Assembly (NCBI GenBank): GCA_013817245.1
Contig: JACDDA010000002.1
Span: 218,252 to 282,251 of the forward strand
Reading direction: 5' to 3'
DNA from: Gammaproteobacteria bacterium
GTDB taxonomy: Bacteria > Pseudomonadota > Gammaproteobacteria > HTCC5015
DNA length: 64,000 bases
The notes beneath the pieces are model-generated. The model had not been told where the DNA came from. It made no database searches and saw only the letters and a program-made list of their open reading frames with translations. How positions within the stretch are numbered: the stretch's first letter is position 1; every line of letters begins with the position of its first letter. Of the stretch, positions 52,409 through 61,555 are shown in pieces. A program made the position numbers and the translations under genes.

Positions 52409-53242
52409 ATGTTATATCCGGAATTGTTTAAAACGTTGGAAAGAGCGCGCTGGGAAATGGAAACGGATATTCCTTGGGCTAGTTTTGCCCCTGAGTTGTT
52501 GAGCGAAGAGCAAGCGCAAACCATTCGCTCCAATGCTATTACTGAATGGTCAGCGTTGCCTGCGACTGAAATGTTTTTGCGTGACAATGTGGATGATTCT
52601 GATTTTTCTGCATTCATGTCAATTTGGTTTTATGAAGAACAAAAACACGCATTAGCGTTGATGGAATATTTACAGCGTTTCCGTCCTGATCTAATGCCTA
52701 CTGAAGCAGAATTGCATGCAGTGCGTTTTGAGTTTGATCCCGCGCCGGCATTAGAAACCTTGATGTTGCATTACTGCGGCGAAGTGCGTTTAACCAATTG
52801 GTATCGTTGCGCGGCAGAATGGCATACGGAGCCCGTCATTCAAGCGATCTATAAATTATTATCTAGCGATGAAGCGCGTCATGCTTCTTGTTATATGCGT
52901 TATATGAAACGCGCGATTGAAAAATTAGGTAATCCAGCAAAATTAGCTTTTGCTAAAACCGGCGCTCTGATGACTAATTTAAAAACAGCGCGTGCCTTGC
53001 ATCCCACAAATTTGCATGTAAATAAAAAAATGTATCCGCAAGATACCGTGCAAAGCCGTTTGCCAGATCCTGCTTGGTTAGAGCATTGGTTAGATCAGCA
53101 GATTTGTTTTAATGGTGAGTGGGAAGAAAAAGTGATCGACACTATTTTGAAAAAACTTTCAGGATTACTAGGTGTGACCTTTGAATCTTCTAAAGATTTA
53201 CGGCATTACCGTCGTAGTTTGGCGCCTGAGTCTGCTGTATAA
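52409..53242 (+). CDS. Ferritin-like diiron protein (acyl-ACP desaturase-like)
   Basis: The 277-residue helical protein carries two ExxH-type half-sites: FYEEQKHALALMEYL and SSDEARHASCYMRYM, with further acidic partners in MLHYCGEVRLTNWY and AITEWSALPATEMFL. That pattern fits the soluble acyl-ACP desaturase/AurF part of the ferritin superfamily. Oxygenation of a fatty acid or small molecule is possible; the substrate is unknown. The photolyase gene starts 2 bases after its stop, so both share a transcript. Confidence 0.75.
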   Translation: MLYPELFKTLERARWEMETDIPWASFAPELLSEEQAQTIRSNAITEWSALPATEMFLRDNVDDSDFSAFMSIWFYEEQKHALALMEYLQRFRPDLMPTEAELHAVRFEFDPAPALETLMLHYCGEVRLTNWYRCAAEWHTEPVIQAIYKLLSSDEARHASCYMRYMKRAIEKLGNPAKLAFAKTGALMTNLKTARALHPTNLHVNKKMYPQDTVQSRLPDPAWLEHWLDQQICFNGEWEEKVIDTILKKLSGLLGVTFESSKDLRHYRRSLAPESAV

Positions 53243-53244
53243 AT

Positions 53245-54738
53245 ATGCGCGCGCTGGTATGGTTCCGGCGCGATCTGCGACTTGCAGATAATCCTGCGGT
53301 ACACGCCGCTAGCAAAGCTGAAATATTATTACCTGTTTATATCCATGCGCCTGCTGAAGCAGGTGCATGGCCGATTGATAGCACCGTTGGCGCGGCGGCG
53401 GCGTGGGGTTTGCATGAAGCGTTGCAAGCGCTCGCAAACGAATTACAAACACGTCAACAGCAACTGCATATTGCGCAGGGTAATTCTTTAGAACAATTAT
53501 TGTTATTCATTGCGCAAGCAAACATCACACACGTTTTTTGGAATCGCCAATATGAGCCCTGGGCGATCACGCGCGATAAACAGCTGAAACAAGCGTTGCG
53601 TGAACGCGGCATTATTTGTGAAAGTTTTAATGCTAGTTTATTGCTAGAACCTTGGAACATTACGACACGCGAACAAAAACCTTATCAAGTGTTTACGCCG
53701 TTTTGGAAAACCGCGCAGTCTTTGTTACAAATTAATGCGGAATTAAAAGCACCTAGTACTTTACCGCCCGCGCCTCGACTCGAGACTAAAATTAATTTAG
53801 CGACCTTAGCACTCAAACCGGCTATCGGTTGGGATAAAGCATTTTATTCGCATTGGGTATTGACCGAAAAACAAGCACAACAACGTTTGCGTAGTTTTGC
53901 ACGCCATGAAGTTGCGGAGTATGACACGCAGCGCGATCAACCCGCTGTTGATGGCACTTCAGCTTTATCTCCGTATTTGCAATTAGGTATTATTTCACCA
54001 CGACAAATTTGGCGCGGCATTGAAAAAGTCCGCGCAGATGTTGCAGTGAGCCAGCGTTCTGCCTTGGATATTTATTTAAAAGAATTAGGTTGGCGTGAAT
54101 TTGCTTATCACTTGTTATTTCATTTTCCCGACACACCCGAAACCGCATTACGTCCTGCGTTTCGCCGTTTCAAATGGCGTGATCTAAACAGTGTGGCCGC
54201 GCAAAAAGATTTGGGTGCGTGGCAACAAGGTCAAACTGGCATTCCTATAATTGATGCAGGTATGCGCCAACTTTGGCAAACCGGCTGGATGCATAATCGT
54301 GTGCGCATGTTGGTGGCATCATTTTTAACTAAAAATTTACGCCTCCCGTGGCAAGTGGGTGCGCAATGGTTTTGGGATACATTATTAGACGCAGATTTGG
54401 CGAGTAATACCTTAGGTTGGCAATGGAGCGCAGGTTGTGGCGCAGATGCCGCACCGTATTTTCGGATTTTTAATCCGGTTTTACAAAGTCAAAAATTTGA
54501 TTCGCAAGGCGAATATTTATTACGTTGGCTGCCGGAATTAAGCGGCTTAGCAAAAATTGCAACAAGTCGTAAAACCGGCGGCAAAGCGGAATGGTTGCAC
54601 GCACCTTGGTTAGCACCGGCGACAGTTTTGCAACAAGCCGGTATCTTATTGGGTGAAACCTATCCTGCACCGATTGTGGATTTACAACAAAGTCGCGTTG
54701 CTGCATTAGCAGCGTATCAGCATTTAAAGGACGATTAA
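53245..54738 (+). CDS. phrB: Deoxyribodipyrimidine photolyase (CPD class I)
   Basis: The 497-residue flavoprotein repairs cyclobutane pyrimidine dimers with blue light. The antenna domain starts ALVWFRRDLRLADNPAV, with ITHVFWNRQYEPWAI following. The FAD domain has SALSPYLQLGIISPRQIW, LGWREFAYHLLFHFP, GIPIIDAGMRQLWQTGWMHN, RVRMLVASFLTKNLRLPWQ, and DADLASNTLGWQWSAGCGAD, with the Trp chain and the Asn near FAD. It is coupled to the diiron gene and ends 1 base before folA. Confidence 0.96.
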   Translation: MRALVWFRRDLRLADNPAVHAASKAEILLPVYIHAPAEAGAWPIDSTVGAAAAWGLHEALQALANELQTRQQQLHIAQGNSLEQLLLFIAQANITHVFWNRQYEPWAITRDKQLKQALRERGIICESFNASLLLEPWNITTREQKPYQVFTPFWKTAQSLLQINAELKAPSTLPPAPRLETKINLATLALKPAIGWDKAFYSHWVLTEKQAQQRLRSFARHEVAEYDTQRDQPAVDGTSALSPYLQLGIISPRQIWRGIEKVRADVAVSQRSALDIYLKELGWREFAYHLLFHFPDTPETALRPAFRRFKWRDLNSVAAQKDLGAWQQGQTGIPIIDAGMRQLWQTGWMHNRVRMLVASFLTKNLRLPWQVGAQWFWDTLLDADLASNTLGWQWSAGCGADAAPYFRIFNPVLQSQKFDSQGEYLLRWLPELSGLAKIATSRKTGGKAEWLHAPWLAPATVLQQAGILLGETYPAPIVDLQQSRVAALAAYQHLKDD

Positions 54739-54739
54739 G

Positions 54740-55231
54740 ATGGCAGTATTAAGTTTGATTGCAGCGATGGATCGTAATCGATTAATCGGCCGCGATAATC
54801 AATTGCCCTGGCATTTGTCGGCTGATTTGCAGCGTTTTAAAGCGTTGACACTGCATAAGCCGATTGTCATGGGACGTAAAACCCATGAATCTATCGGCAA
54901 GCCGTTACCGCAACGCGACAATATAGTCGTTAGTCGCAATCCTGATTTTCAGGCGGCAGGCTGTCAAATGGCGAGTAGTTTGGAAGACGCACTGCAAAGC
55001 GCTAAAGAAGCAGAAGAAATCATGTTGATTGGTGGCGCGCAGCTATATGCTCAAGCTTTGCCCTTAGCAAGCCGCTTATATCTGACGATTATTGATCATG
55101 AATTTGTCGGTGATGCGTGGTTCCCCGCATGGCATGCGCAAGACTGGCAAGAAATTGCCAGCGAACAACATCAGTCGCTTGAACGCCCATGGAGTTATCG
55201 TTTTATTACCTTGCAACGCCTAATGAATTAA
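54740..55231 (+). CDS. folA: Dihydrofolate reductase
   Basis: FolA reduces dihydrofolate to tetrahydrofolate with NADPH and is the trimethoprim target. The 163-residue protein shows AAMDRNRLIGRDNQLPWHLS with the catalytic Asp replaced by the usual acidic site in the LPWHLSADL helix (Asp), IVMGRKTHESIGKPLP for NADPH, and IMLIGGAQLYAQALPLA. The start is 1 base after the phrB stop. Confidence 0.96.
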   Translation: MAVLSLIAAMDRNRLIGRDNQLPWHLSADLQRFKALTLHKPIVMGRKTHESIGKPLPQRDNIVVSRNPDFQAAGCQMASSLEDALQSAKEAEEIMLIGGAQLYAQALPLASRLYLTIIDHEFVGDAWFPAWHAQDWQEIASEQHQSLERPWSYRFITLQRLMN

Positions 55232-55383
55232 ATTTACTAGCAGCGACTAGCTCTTAAGGTCAGCGCTCGTTATGCTCGCGTATTCATATATTAATGATGC
55301 CAGAAATAATGCCGGATGAGTTTAAGACATCCACCCTTACTTTTTATTACATAGATTAAGTCAGCTTGCTGAGGGAGATTTTT

Positions 55384-56697
55384 ATGTCGAATAACGGAGC
55401 CGGTTATACCAATCATATCGGTGAACGCGTGGCAGTGGTTGCCGGTTTGCGTACGCCATTTGCCAAACAAGCCACGTTTTTAAGAGAGCTCAGCGCGATT
55501 GAATTAGGCAAAATGACTGTTGCGGAATTATTAGCTCGCAGTGATATTGATCCGGCATTGATTGAACGCGTAGTGTACGGCGCGGTGATGATATTGCCCG
55601 AAGCGCCAAACATCGCACGCGAAATTGTTTTAGGCACTGGCATGCCGGTAACCACAGATGCGTTTAGCGTATCGCGCGCTTGTGCTACTAGTTTTCAAGC
55701 TGTAGCCAGCATCGCTGATGCCATTCGTTTAAATGATATTAGTATTGGTATCGCCGGTGGCGCCGATTCGTCAAGCGTTTTATCTATTCAAGCCTCTCGG
55801 CCGTTAGCTAATACATTAATTTTGGCCAGTAAAGAAAAAACCTTAAGCGCGAAAATAAAATTATTTCGCAAATTACAATTAAGAGATTTTTTACCCGTGC
55901 CACCAGCCGCCGCTGAATATTCTACCGGCTTGCGAATGGGCGATACAGCCGAACAAATGGCGAAAGATTATGGCATTACACGCGCAGCACAAGATGCCTT
56001 GGCGCATCGTTCGCATTCTTTAGCGGCACAAGCATGGGAAACAGGAAAATTGGATGATGAAGTGTTACGCACTTATATACCTCCTTTTGCAAAAACTTAT
56101 CATCGTGATGAAAATATTCGTTTTGATTCTAAGTTGGAAAATTATGCAAAATTAAAACCCGCTTTTGATCGTCAGTACGGCACGGTAACGGCCGCCAACT
56201 CGACACCCTTAACCGATGGTGCTTCCGCTATTTTATTAATGAGCGAAAGTCGTGCAAAAGCGTTGGGTTATAAGCCGTTGGGTTACATCAAACAATATGT
56301 ATTCACGGCGAATCAAGTGAAAAAAGATTTGTTGATTGGTCCTGCCTACGCCATTCCTAAAGTATTGGCCCGCGCGGGTTTAACATTAAAAGATATTAGC
56401 GTAGTGGAAATACACGAAGCATTTGCTGCGCAAACGTTAACGGTAACGAAATTATTGGCTTCAAAACAATTCGCCGAAAAAGAATTAGGCTTAAGTGCTG
56501 CGGTAGGTGAAATTGATGATGATAAATTTAACGTATTGGGTGGTTCATTAGCCTACGGTCATCCTTTTGCCGCAACCGGTGGACGAATGATTACGCAAAC
56601 CTTACGTGAGTTAAATCGTCGCGGCGGTGGTTTAGGTTTATTAAGTGCTTGCGCTGCGGGCGGTTTGGCGGCAGCTATGATTGTGGAGGCGGAATAA
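55384..56697 (+). CDS. fadI: 3-ketoacyl-CoA thiolase FadI
   Basis: FadI is the beta subunit of the anaerobic-type beta-oxidation complex and cleaves 3-ketoacyl-CoA. The 437-residue thiolase has [19 protein letters not shown], the nucleophile Cys in [56 protein letters not shown] with the catalytic His, and [15 protein letters not shown] with the second Cys. AGGGAG lies 8 bases before the ATG at 55384; an in-frame start at 55366 would add 6 residues. The upstream 152 bases hold the promoter. FadJ begins 5 bases after its stop. Confidence 0.95.
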   Translation: MSNNGAGYTNHIGERVAVVAGLRTPFAKQATFLRELSAIELGKMTVAELLARSDIDPALIERVVYGAVMILPEAPNIAREIVLGTGMPVTTDAFSVSRACATSFQAVASIADAIRLNDISIGIAGGADSSSVLSIQASRPLANTLILASKEKTLSAKIKLFRKLQLRDFLPVPPAAAEYSTGLRMGDTAEQMAKDYGITRAAQDALAHRSHSLAAQAWETGKLDDEVLRTYIPPFAKTYHRDENIRFDSKLENYAKLKPAFDRQYGTVTAANSTPLTDGASAILLMSESRAKALGYKPLGYIKQYVFTANQVKKDLLIGPAYAIPKVLARAGLTLKDISVVEIHEAFAAQTLTVTKLLASKQFAEKELGLSAAVGEIDDDKFNVLGGSLAYGHPFAATGGRMITQTLRELNRRGGGLGLLSACAAGGLAAAMIVEAE

Positions 56698-56702
56698 TCG
56701 TT

Positions 56703-58859
56703 ATGGAAAAGAATTTAACTGTAGAAATTAATGCGCGTGCTATTGCCGTTATTACGGTAGATGTGCCAAATGAAAAAATGAATGTGTTGAATCGTGCATT
56801 TCTTGACGAATTTTCTGCCGTCTTTGACGAGCTTACTAACAACGCTGCAGTAAAAGGCATCGTTATTGTTAGCGGCAAAGCCGATAGTTTTATCGCAGGT
56901 GCAGATGTGCGCATGTTAAGTGCGGTGACGACGGCGGAAGAAGGCCAAGCATTGTCGTTGGCCGGTCACGCCATCATGAATAAAATCGCTGAGAGTCATA
57001 AACCGGTAGTGGTGGCTATTCATGGTGTCTGCTTAGGCGGCGGTATGGAATTAGCGTTGGCTTGTCATGGTCGTGTTGCGAGTGATGATGCGAAAACGGC
57101 ATTAGGTTTGCCCGAAGTACAATTAGGTTTGTTGCCCGGTACAGGTGGTACGCAACGTTTACCACGTTTAATCGGTTTGATTAAATCATTAGATTTAATG
57201 TTAACCGGTCGTCAAGTACGCGCCTTAGAAGCAAAACGCTTAGGGTTAGTTGATGCGGTTGTGCCGCAACCCGTGTTAGTAGAAGCCGCTATGCGACGTG
57301 TTGAAGTCTTGCTGAAACCTGCTGCAGATAAAGCCAAGATGCAATGGTTCTCGGTTAAGGCTTGGCGCGATTATATTTTGCAAGACACGCGCTGGGGACG
57401 TGGCAAAGTATTTGCCGCTGCGCGTTTAGATGTGAAAAAGAAAACGCGGGGTAATTATCCTGCGCCACCAAAAATTATTGATTGTGTTGAATACGGTTAT
57501 CGTCATGGCTTAACTAAAGGGCTAGTGCATGAAGCACAGCGTTTTGGTGAGTTAACGGTTACCTCTGAAGCGAAGCAACTCATTAATATTCATTTTGCAC
57601 AAACGGCATTGAAAAAAGAAACGTATGCACCCGAAGGTGTAAAAGCCGTGGCGATTACTCAAGTGGGTGTATTGGGTGGCGGTTTAATGGGCGGTGGTAT
57701 TGGTACCGTGTCATTAGATAAAGCGGATGCAGAAGTACGTTTAAAAGACATTAATGATGATGGCATTCGTCGTACCTTAGTGCATGTACATGAACACTTT
57801 AATGTAAAAGTTAGCAAGCGAGCAATGACTGCGACTGATGCAGCGCGGCAGTTACGACGTTTAACCGCTACAACTGATTACAGTGGTTTTAAACGCGTGC
57901 AATTAGTTATTGAAGCGGTGTTTGAAGATTTAGCATTGAAGCAACAAATGGTGCGCGATATCGAAGCCTTAGGTAATCCAGATATTATTATGGCAACAAA
58001 TACTTCTTCTATTCCGATTCGTGACATTGCCAGCGTCGCTAAACGTCCCGAACAAGTCATCGGCATGCATTATTTTTCACCTGTTGAAAAAATGCCTTTA
58101 TTAGAAATTATTAAACATGAAAAAACGGCTGATTGGGTAGTGGCTAGCTGTGTAGCATTTGGTAAGCGTCAAGGTAAAACGCCAATCGTAGTGCAAGATG
58201 TGCCAGGGTTTTATGTGAATAGAATTTTATTTCCTTATATTAATGAATCTGTTTATTTGGCTTTAGAAGGTGTACCCATTGATGTTATTGATCGTGCGAT
58301 CGTGCAGTGGGGCATGCCGGTCGGGCCGTTTAAATTATTGGATGAAGTCGGCATTGATGTTGGTGCTAAGATTCAAAAGATTTTGGAAAATGCCTACGGC
58401 GAACGCATGCAAGGTAGCACCGCAGTCGATAAATTATTAGCTGATGGTCGTAAAGGCCGCAAAAATAAAAAAGGTGTTTACGATTACAGTGCCGCGAGTC
58501 GCGGTAAACAAATTGATGCTAGCGTTTATACCTTGTTGGGCATTACGCCGACTGCTACCTCCAGTAAATCCATGTCGAATGCGGACATTGTCGAGCGCTG
58601 CATGTTGCCCTTATTAAATGAAGCGGCTATTTGTTTGGAAGAAGGTGTCATTAGCAGTGCACGGGATGGTGATATTGCAACTGTTTTTGGTATCGGTTTC
58701 CCACCGTTCCGTGGCGGACCTTTCCGCGAACTAGAAAGCCGAGGTTTGGCAAAAGTTGTAGAGCGCTTAAAGAGTTTTGAAGCGCAATATGGTGTGCGAT
58801 TTACACCCAGCAAAGAATTAGTAAAAAAAGCCACTGCCAATCAAAGTTATTTTTCTTAA
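56703..58859 (+). CDS. fadJ: Fatty-acid oxidation multifunctional protein FadJ
   Basis: FadJ is the alpha subunit: enoyl-CoA hydratase and 3-hydroxyacyl-CoA dehydrogenase. The 718-residue protein has the crotonase part up to about residue 190, with FIAGADVRML, LGGGMELALACHGRVA and LPEVQLGLLPGTGGTQRLPR. From about residue 325 comes the NAD domain with GVLGGGLMGGGIGTVSLDKA, VIEAVFEDLALKQQM, TNTSSIPI, IGMHYFSPVEKMPLLEII and VVQDVPGFYVNRILFPYI. It pairs with FadI. It starts at 56703, after GGAGG. A terminator follows. Confidence 0.96.
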   Translation: MEKNLTVEINARAIAVITVDVPNEKMNVLNRAFLDEFSAVFDELTNNAAVKGIVIVSGKADSFIAGADVRMLSAVTTAEEGQALSLAGHAIMNKIAESHKPVVVAIHGVCLGGGMELALACHGRVASDDAKTALGLPEVQLGLLPGTGGTQRLPRLIGLIKSLDLMLTGRQVRALEAKRLGLVDAVVPQPVLVEAAMRRVEVLLKPAADKAKMQWFSVKAWRDYILQDTRWGRGKVFAAARLDVKKKTRGNYPAPPKIIDCVEYGYRHGLTKGLVHEAQRFGELTVTSEAKQLINIHFAQTALKKETYAPEGVKAVAITQVGVLGGGLMGGGIGTVSLDKADAEVRLKDINDDGIRRTLVHVHEHFNVKVSKRAMTATDAARQLRRLTATTDYSGFKRVQLVIEAVFEDLALKQQMVRDIEALGNPDIIMATNTSSIPIRDIASVAKRPEQVIGMHYFSPVEKMPLLEIIKHEKTADWVVASCVAFGKRQGKTPIVVQDVPGFYVNRILFPYINESVYLALEGVPIDVIDRAIVQWGMPVGPFKLLDEVGIDVGAKIQKILENAYGERMQGSTAVDKLLADGRKGRKNKKGVYDYSAASRGKQIDASVYTLLGITPTATSSKSMSNADIVERCMLPLLNEAAICLEEGVISSARDGDIATVFGIGFPPFRGGPFRELESRGLAKVVERLKSFEAQYGVRFTPSKELVKKATANQSYFS

Positions 58860-58884
58860 TAAATTCGTCAATGTTTTATTTAAA

Positions 58885-58912
58885 AATGCCCAGCTTGCTG
58901 GGTATTTTTTTG
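58885..58912 (+). terminator. Terminator of fadI-fadJ
   Basis: AATGCCCAGC and GCTGGGTATT form a 10-bp stem (one G-T pair) with a two-base TT gap, followed by a T run. It starts 26 bases after the fadJ stop and can also act on apaH from the other side. Confidence 0.85.
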
Positions 58913-58937
58913 TAAGTAGTCTTGGTAACGATTTCGA

Positions 58938-59765
58938 TTAGTTGTTTTTACAATTGATGCACGATTGTTGCGTAATGATTAAATCAGGATGGTCTAATTG
59001 CATGGCGGTTAATTGTTGCCCCCATACACAGCCACTGTCTAATGCAAAAGCGTCATGACGTTGAGTGGCGCTTAATGCAGACCAATGTCCAAACACGATG
59101 CGTGTGCTGGCGCTGCGACGTTCAGGCAAATCAAACCACGGTAAGAGTCCAGGCGCTTGACTACCCGGCGCACCTTTGGGTTCTAAGTCCAGCGCTCCAT
59201 CAATCGTACAAAAACGCATGCGAGTTAAAGCGTTGATAATATAACGATAGCGCGGCATGCCGACTAAATCATCTGACCATTGCGCAGGTTCATCGCCGTA
59301 CATATTGCCCAGTAAGTTTAAATATTCATCGCTGCGTAATAAATTGCTGACGCTTTGTGCATGAATGAGGGCTTCATCGATAGTCCATTGAGGTGGTAAC
59401 CCTGCATGTACCATGCTGAAATTTAATTGTGGGTCGTGATGGAAAAGAGGTTGTTGGCGTAACCAATAAAATAATTCTTCGCGATCTTTAGCGTGCAAAA
59501 TATCCCCGGTAGTATCTTTATTTTTCGCCGGTCGGATTCCTGCTAGCGTCGCTAATAAACTTAAATCATGATTGCCTAACACGGTGATGCAATGCGCGCC
59601 TAAATTTTTAACGTAGCGTAATGTCTCTAGTGATTGTGGGCCACGATTAACTAAATCACCCACTAGCCACAAATAATCTTGTGCAGGATCAAAGTGTAAT
59701 TTGTCGAGTAATGCGCGAAATTCACGGTAACAACCTTGCAGATCTCCGATGGCGTAAGTAGCCAT
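58938..59765 (-). CDS. apaH: Symmetrical bis(5'-nucleosyl)-tetraphosphatase
   Basis: ApaH splits Ap4A into two ADP and removes Np4 caps from RNA. The 275-residue metallophosphoesterase has AIGDLQGCYREF, LWLVGDLVNRGPQS, TVLGNHDLSLLA, the His in MVHAGLPPQW and VFGHWSALSA. It closes the lptD-surA-pdxA-rsmA-apaG-apaH operon and starts 11 bases after apaG. Confidence 0.97.
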   Translation of the reverse strand: MATYAIGDLQGCYREFRALLDKLHFDPAQDYLWLVGDLVNRGPQSLETLRYVKNLGAHCITVLGNHDLSLLATLAGIRPAKNKDTTGDILHAKDREELFYWLRQQPLFHHDPQLNFSMVHAGLPPQWTIDEALIHAQSVSNLLRSDEYLNLLGNMYGDEPAQWSDDLVGMPRYRYIINALTRMRFCTIDGALDLEPKGAPGSQAPGLLPWFDLPERRSASTRIVFGHWSALSATQRHDAFALDSGCVWGQQLTAMQLDHPDLIITQQSCINCKNN

Positions 59766-59776
59766 GATTTCAACCG

Positions 59777-60154
59777 TTAATGCACGCTATTAGGAGTGGA
59801 AAGCAGGAAGGCCGGAATCGGTGCTTCGAATAATTCACCGCTTTGGCTGCGAAATTGATAGTGGCCATGCATCGTACCAAATGGCGTTTCTAACATTGCG
59901 CCGCTGGTGTATTCAAAACTTTTGCCGGGTTGAATGAGCGGTTGTTCACCTACTACGCCATCGCCGTCGACTTTTTGGATTTGACCTTCGCCGTCGGTAA
60001 TGACCCAGTGCCGCGTTAATAATTTTGCTGGACTGGTGCCTTTATTGGTGATCCGAATGGTATATGAAAAAACGAAGCGGCCGGCATCAGGTGCAGACTG
60101 TTCTTCCAGATAACGGGTTTTGGTGTGTACATCAATTTTTTGATTGTCTGCCAT
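59777..60154 (-). CDS. apaG: ApaG protein (Co2+/Mg2+ efflux associated)
   Basis: The 125-residue protein is a single fibronectin-type beta sandwich. Family motifs are FSYTIRITNKGTSPAKLLTR, WVITDGEGQIQKVDGDGVVG, PLIQPGKSFEYTSG and MHGHYQFRSQSGE. It has been tied to cobalt and magnesium efflux, but its biochemistry is open. Between rsmA and apaH, the order is disturbed only by a gene inserted on the other strand. Confidence 0.96.
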   Translation of the reverse strand: MADNQKIDVHTKTRYLEEQSAPDAGRFVFSYTIRITNKGTSPAKLLTRHWVITDGEGQIQKVDGDGVVGEQPLIQPGKSFEYTSGAMLETPFGTMHGHYQFRSQSGELFEAPIPAFLLSTPNSVH

Positions 60155-60350
60155 GGCGTTACCGACTTGCTACTGTTCATACGAGTGGGCATAGTATATC
60201 GCAATACCCGTAGCCCGTTGTATCTTGCGCGGAACTCTACAATAATCGGTTTAGTAAAATTGCAGCGCTTGATGTGGACTGGGTGCGTAATTGGGCGCGT
60301 AACTGAATATATAACTGGGTTTGTCAGCGAGTGCATAAAAGGATCTGATC

Positions 60351-60734
60351 ATGGACATTTTACAAGAAGTACCTAGCAGCAAACAAAAGCAACCAGAAGC
60401 GGGTCGTCGCTGGTTTCATGCCGCGGGCGCAGATTTATATGTGTGGCACGATGCGCACAACACACTCACTGCTTTACGTTATCAATGTCAAAGTGACCAA
60501 GAGCAATATTTATTAACCTGGAATACACAAGAAGGCATTCGTCAGCAATGTAATCGATTGGATGCTACTCAGTCCAAAAATGTGGACTTCGACAAAACCC
60601 AAATATTAAATGGCAGAGCAGCGTTTGATGAGGGCTATGTAGCGCGTGATTTTCGAGTACGCGGTTTGCATTTAGAACCGCCATTATATCAATTCATTCT
60701 GTATAAATTATTCGATCCCTTGCAAGCGGCGTGA
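60351..60734 (+). CDS. Conserved hypothetical protein
   Basis: I do not know a function for this 127-residue protein. The start DILQEVPSSKQKQPEAGRRW and WFHAAGADLYVWHDAHNTLT look like a conserved cytoplasmic family without signal or membrane parts. AAAAGGA lies 8 bases before the ATG. It lies opposite to the operon on both sides, and its last 27 bases overlap the 3' end of rsmA. Confidence 0.7.
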   Translation: MDILQEVPSSKQKQPEAGRRWFHAAGADLYVWHDAHNTLTALRYQCQSDQEQYLLTWNTQEGIRQQCNRLDATQSKNVDFDKTQILNGRAAFDEGYVARDFRVRGLHLEPPLYQFILYKLFDPLQAA

Positions 60735-61535
60735 ATGTACGCATTCGCTGAGCGCCGCAAATGCGCTTAGCGATAAAGTTTCTGCACGTGCTTGAGGATC
60801 GACACCGGCTTTTTCTATGCTGGCTTCATCTAATAATATTTTCAAAGTATTGCGTAACATTTTTCGACGTTGCGCAAATGCGGCTTTCACCACCTCGGAA
60901 AAAATAGCCATATCACTGACCGTTATAGGCGCGTCGGTGTGTGGCACGAGTCTGATAATGGCAGACTCTACTTTAGGCGGAGGATTAAAAGCATGACTGC
61001 CGACGGTGAATAATTTTTCTGCGTGACAATAGAATTGCAGCATCACTGACAAACGTCCGTAGTGTTCCGTGTCGGGTGCTGCCACAATTCTATCGACTAC
61101 TTCTTTTTGCAGCATAAAGTGCATATCTTTAATGACCGATAAGTGCCGCATTAAATGAAATAATAAAGGCGAAGAAATGTTATAGGGCAGATTACCGATG
61201 ACGCGAATTCTTTCACTGCCTGCTAAAGTACTAAAATCTACCGTCAAAACATCTTGTGAAATAACCGTGAGTTCAGCTTGTGGTTGATTGGTTTGGCATA
61301 AGGCAGTTAATTTTGGAATAATGTCGCGATCAAGTTCAATCACAGTTAGTTTTTTGGTTTGCTCTAATAAAGGCAGCGTTAAAGCACCTAAGCCTGGGCC
61401 TACTTCAATATGCTGCTCATAATCATTCGGTCGAATCGCACGCACGATGCGATCAATCACATTTTGATCGACTAAAAAATTTTGTCCAAACCGTTTGCGT
61501 GCTTGATGCGGTGATGAATGATTAGAATAACTCAT
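60708..61535 (-). CDS. rsmA: 16S rRNA dimethyladenosine methyltransferase
   Basis: RsmA (KsgA) dimethylates A1518 and A1519 of 16S rRNA during ribosome maturation. The 275-residue enzyme has KRFGQNFLVDQNVIDRIV, SAM motif IEVGPGLGALTLPLLEQ, LTVIELDRDII, catalytic motif NLPYNISSPLLFHL and the C-terminal FNPPPKVESAIIRLVP. The start is 20 bases downstream of pdxA. Confidence 0.97.
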   Translation of the reverse strand: MSYSNHSSPHQARKRFGQNFLVDQNVIDRIVRAIRPNDYEQHIEVGPGLGALTLPLLEQTKKLTVIELDRDIIPKLTALCQTNQPQAELTVISQDVLTVDFSTLAGSERIRVIGNLPYNISSPLLFHLMRHLSVIKDMHFMLQKEVVDRIVAAPDTEHYGRLSVMLQFYCHAEKLFTVGSHAFNPPPKVESAIIRLVPHTDAPITVSDMAIFSEVVKAAFAQRRKMLRNTLKILLDEASIEKAGVDPQARAETLSLSAFAALSECVHSRRLQGIE

Positions 61536-61555
61536 GAAAATAATTAATTGCTGAT

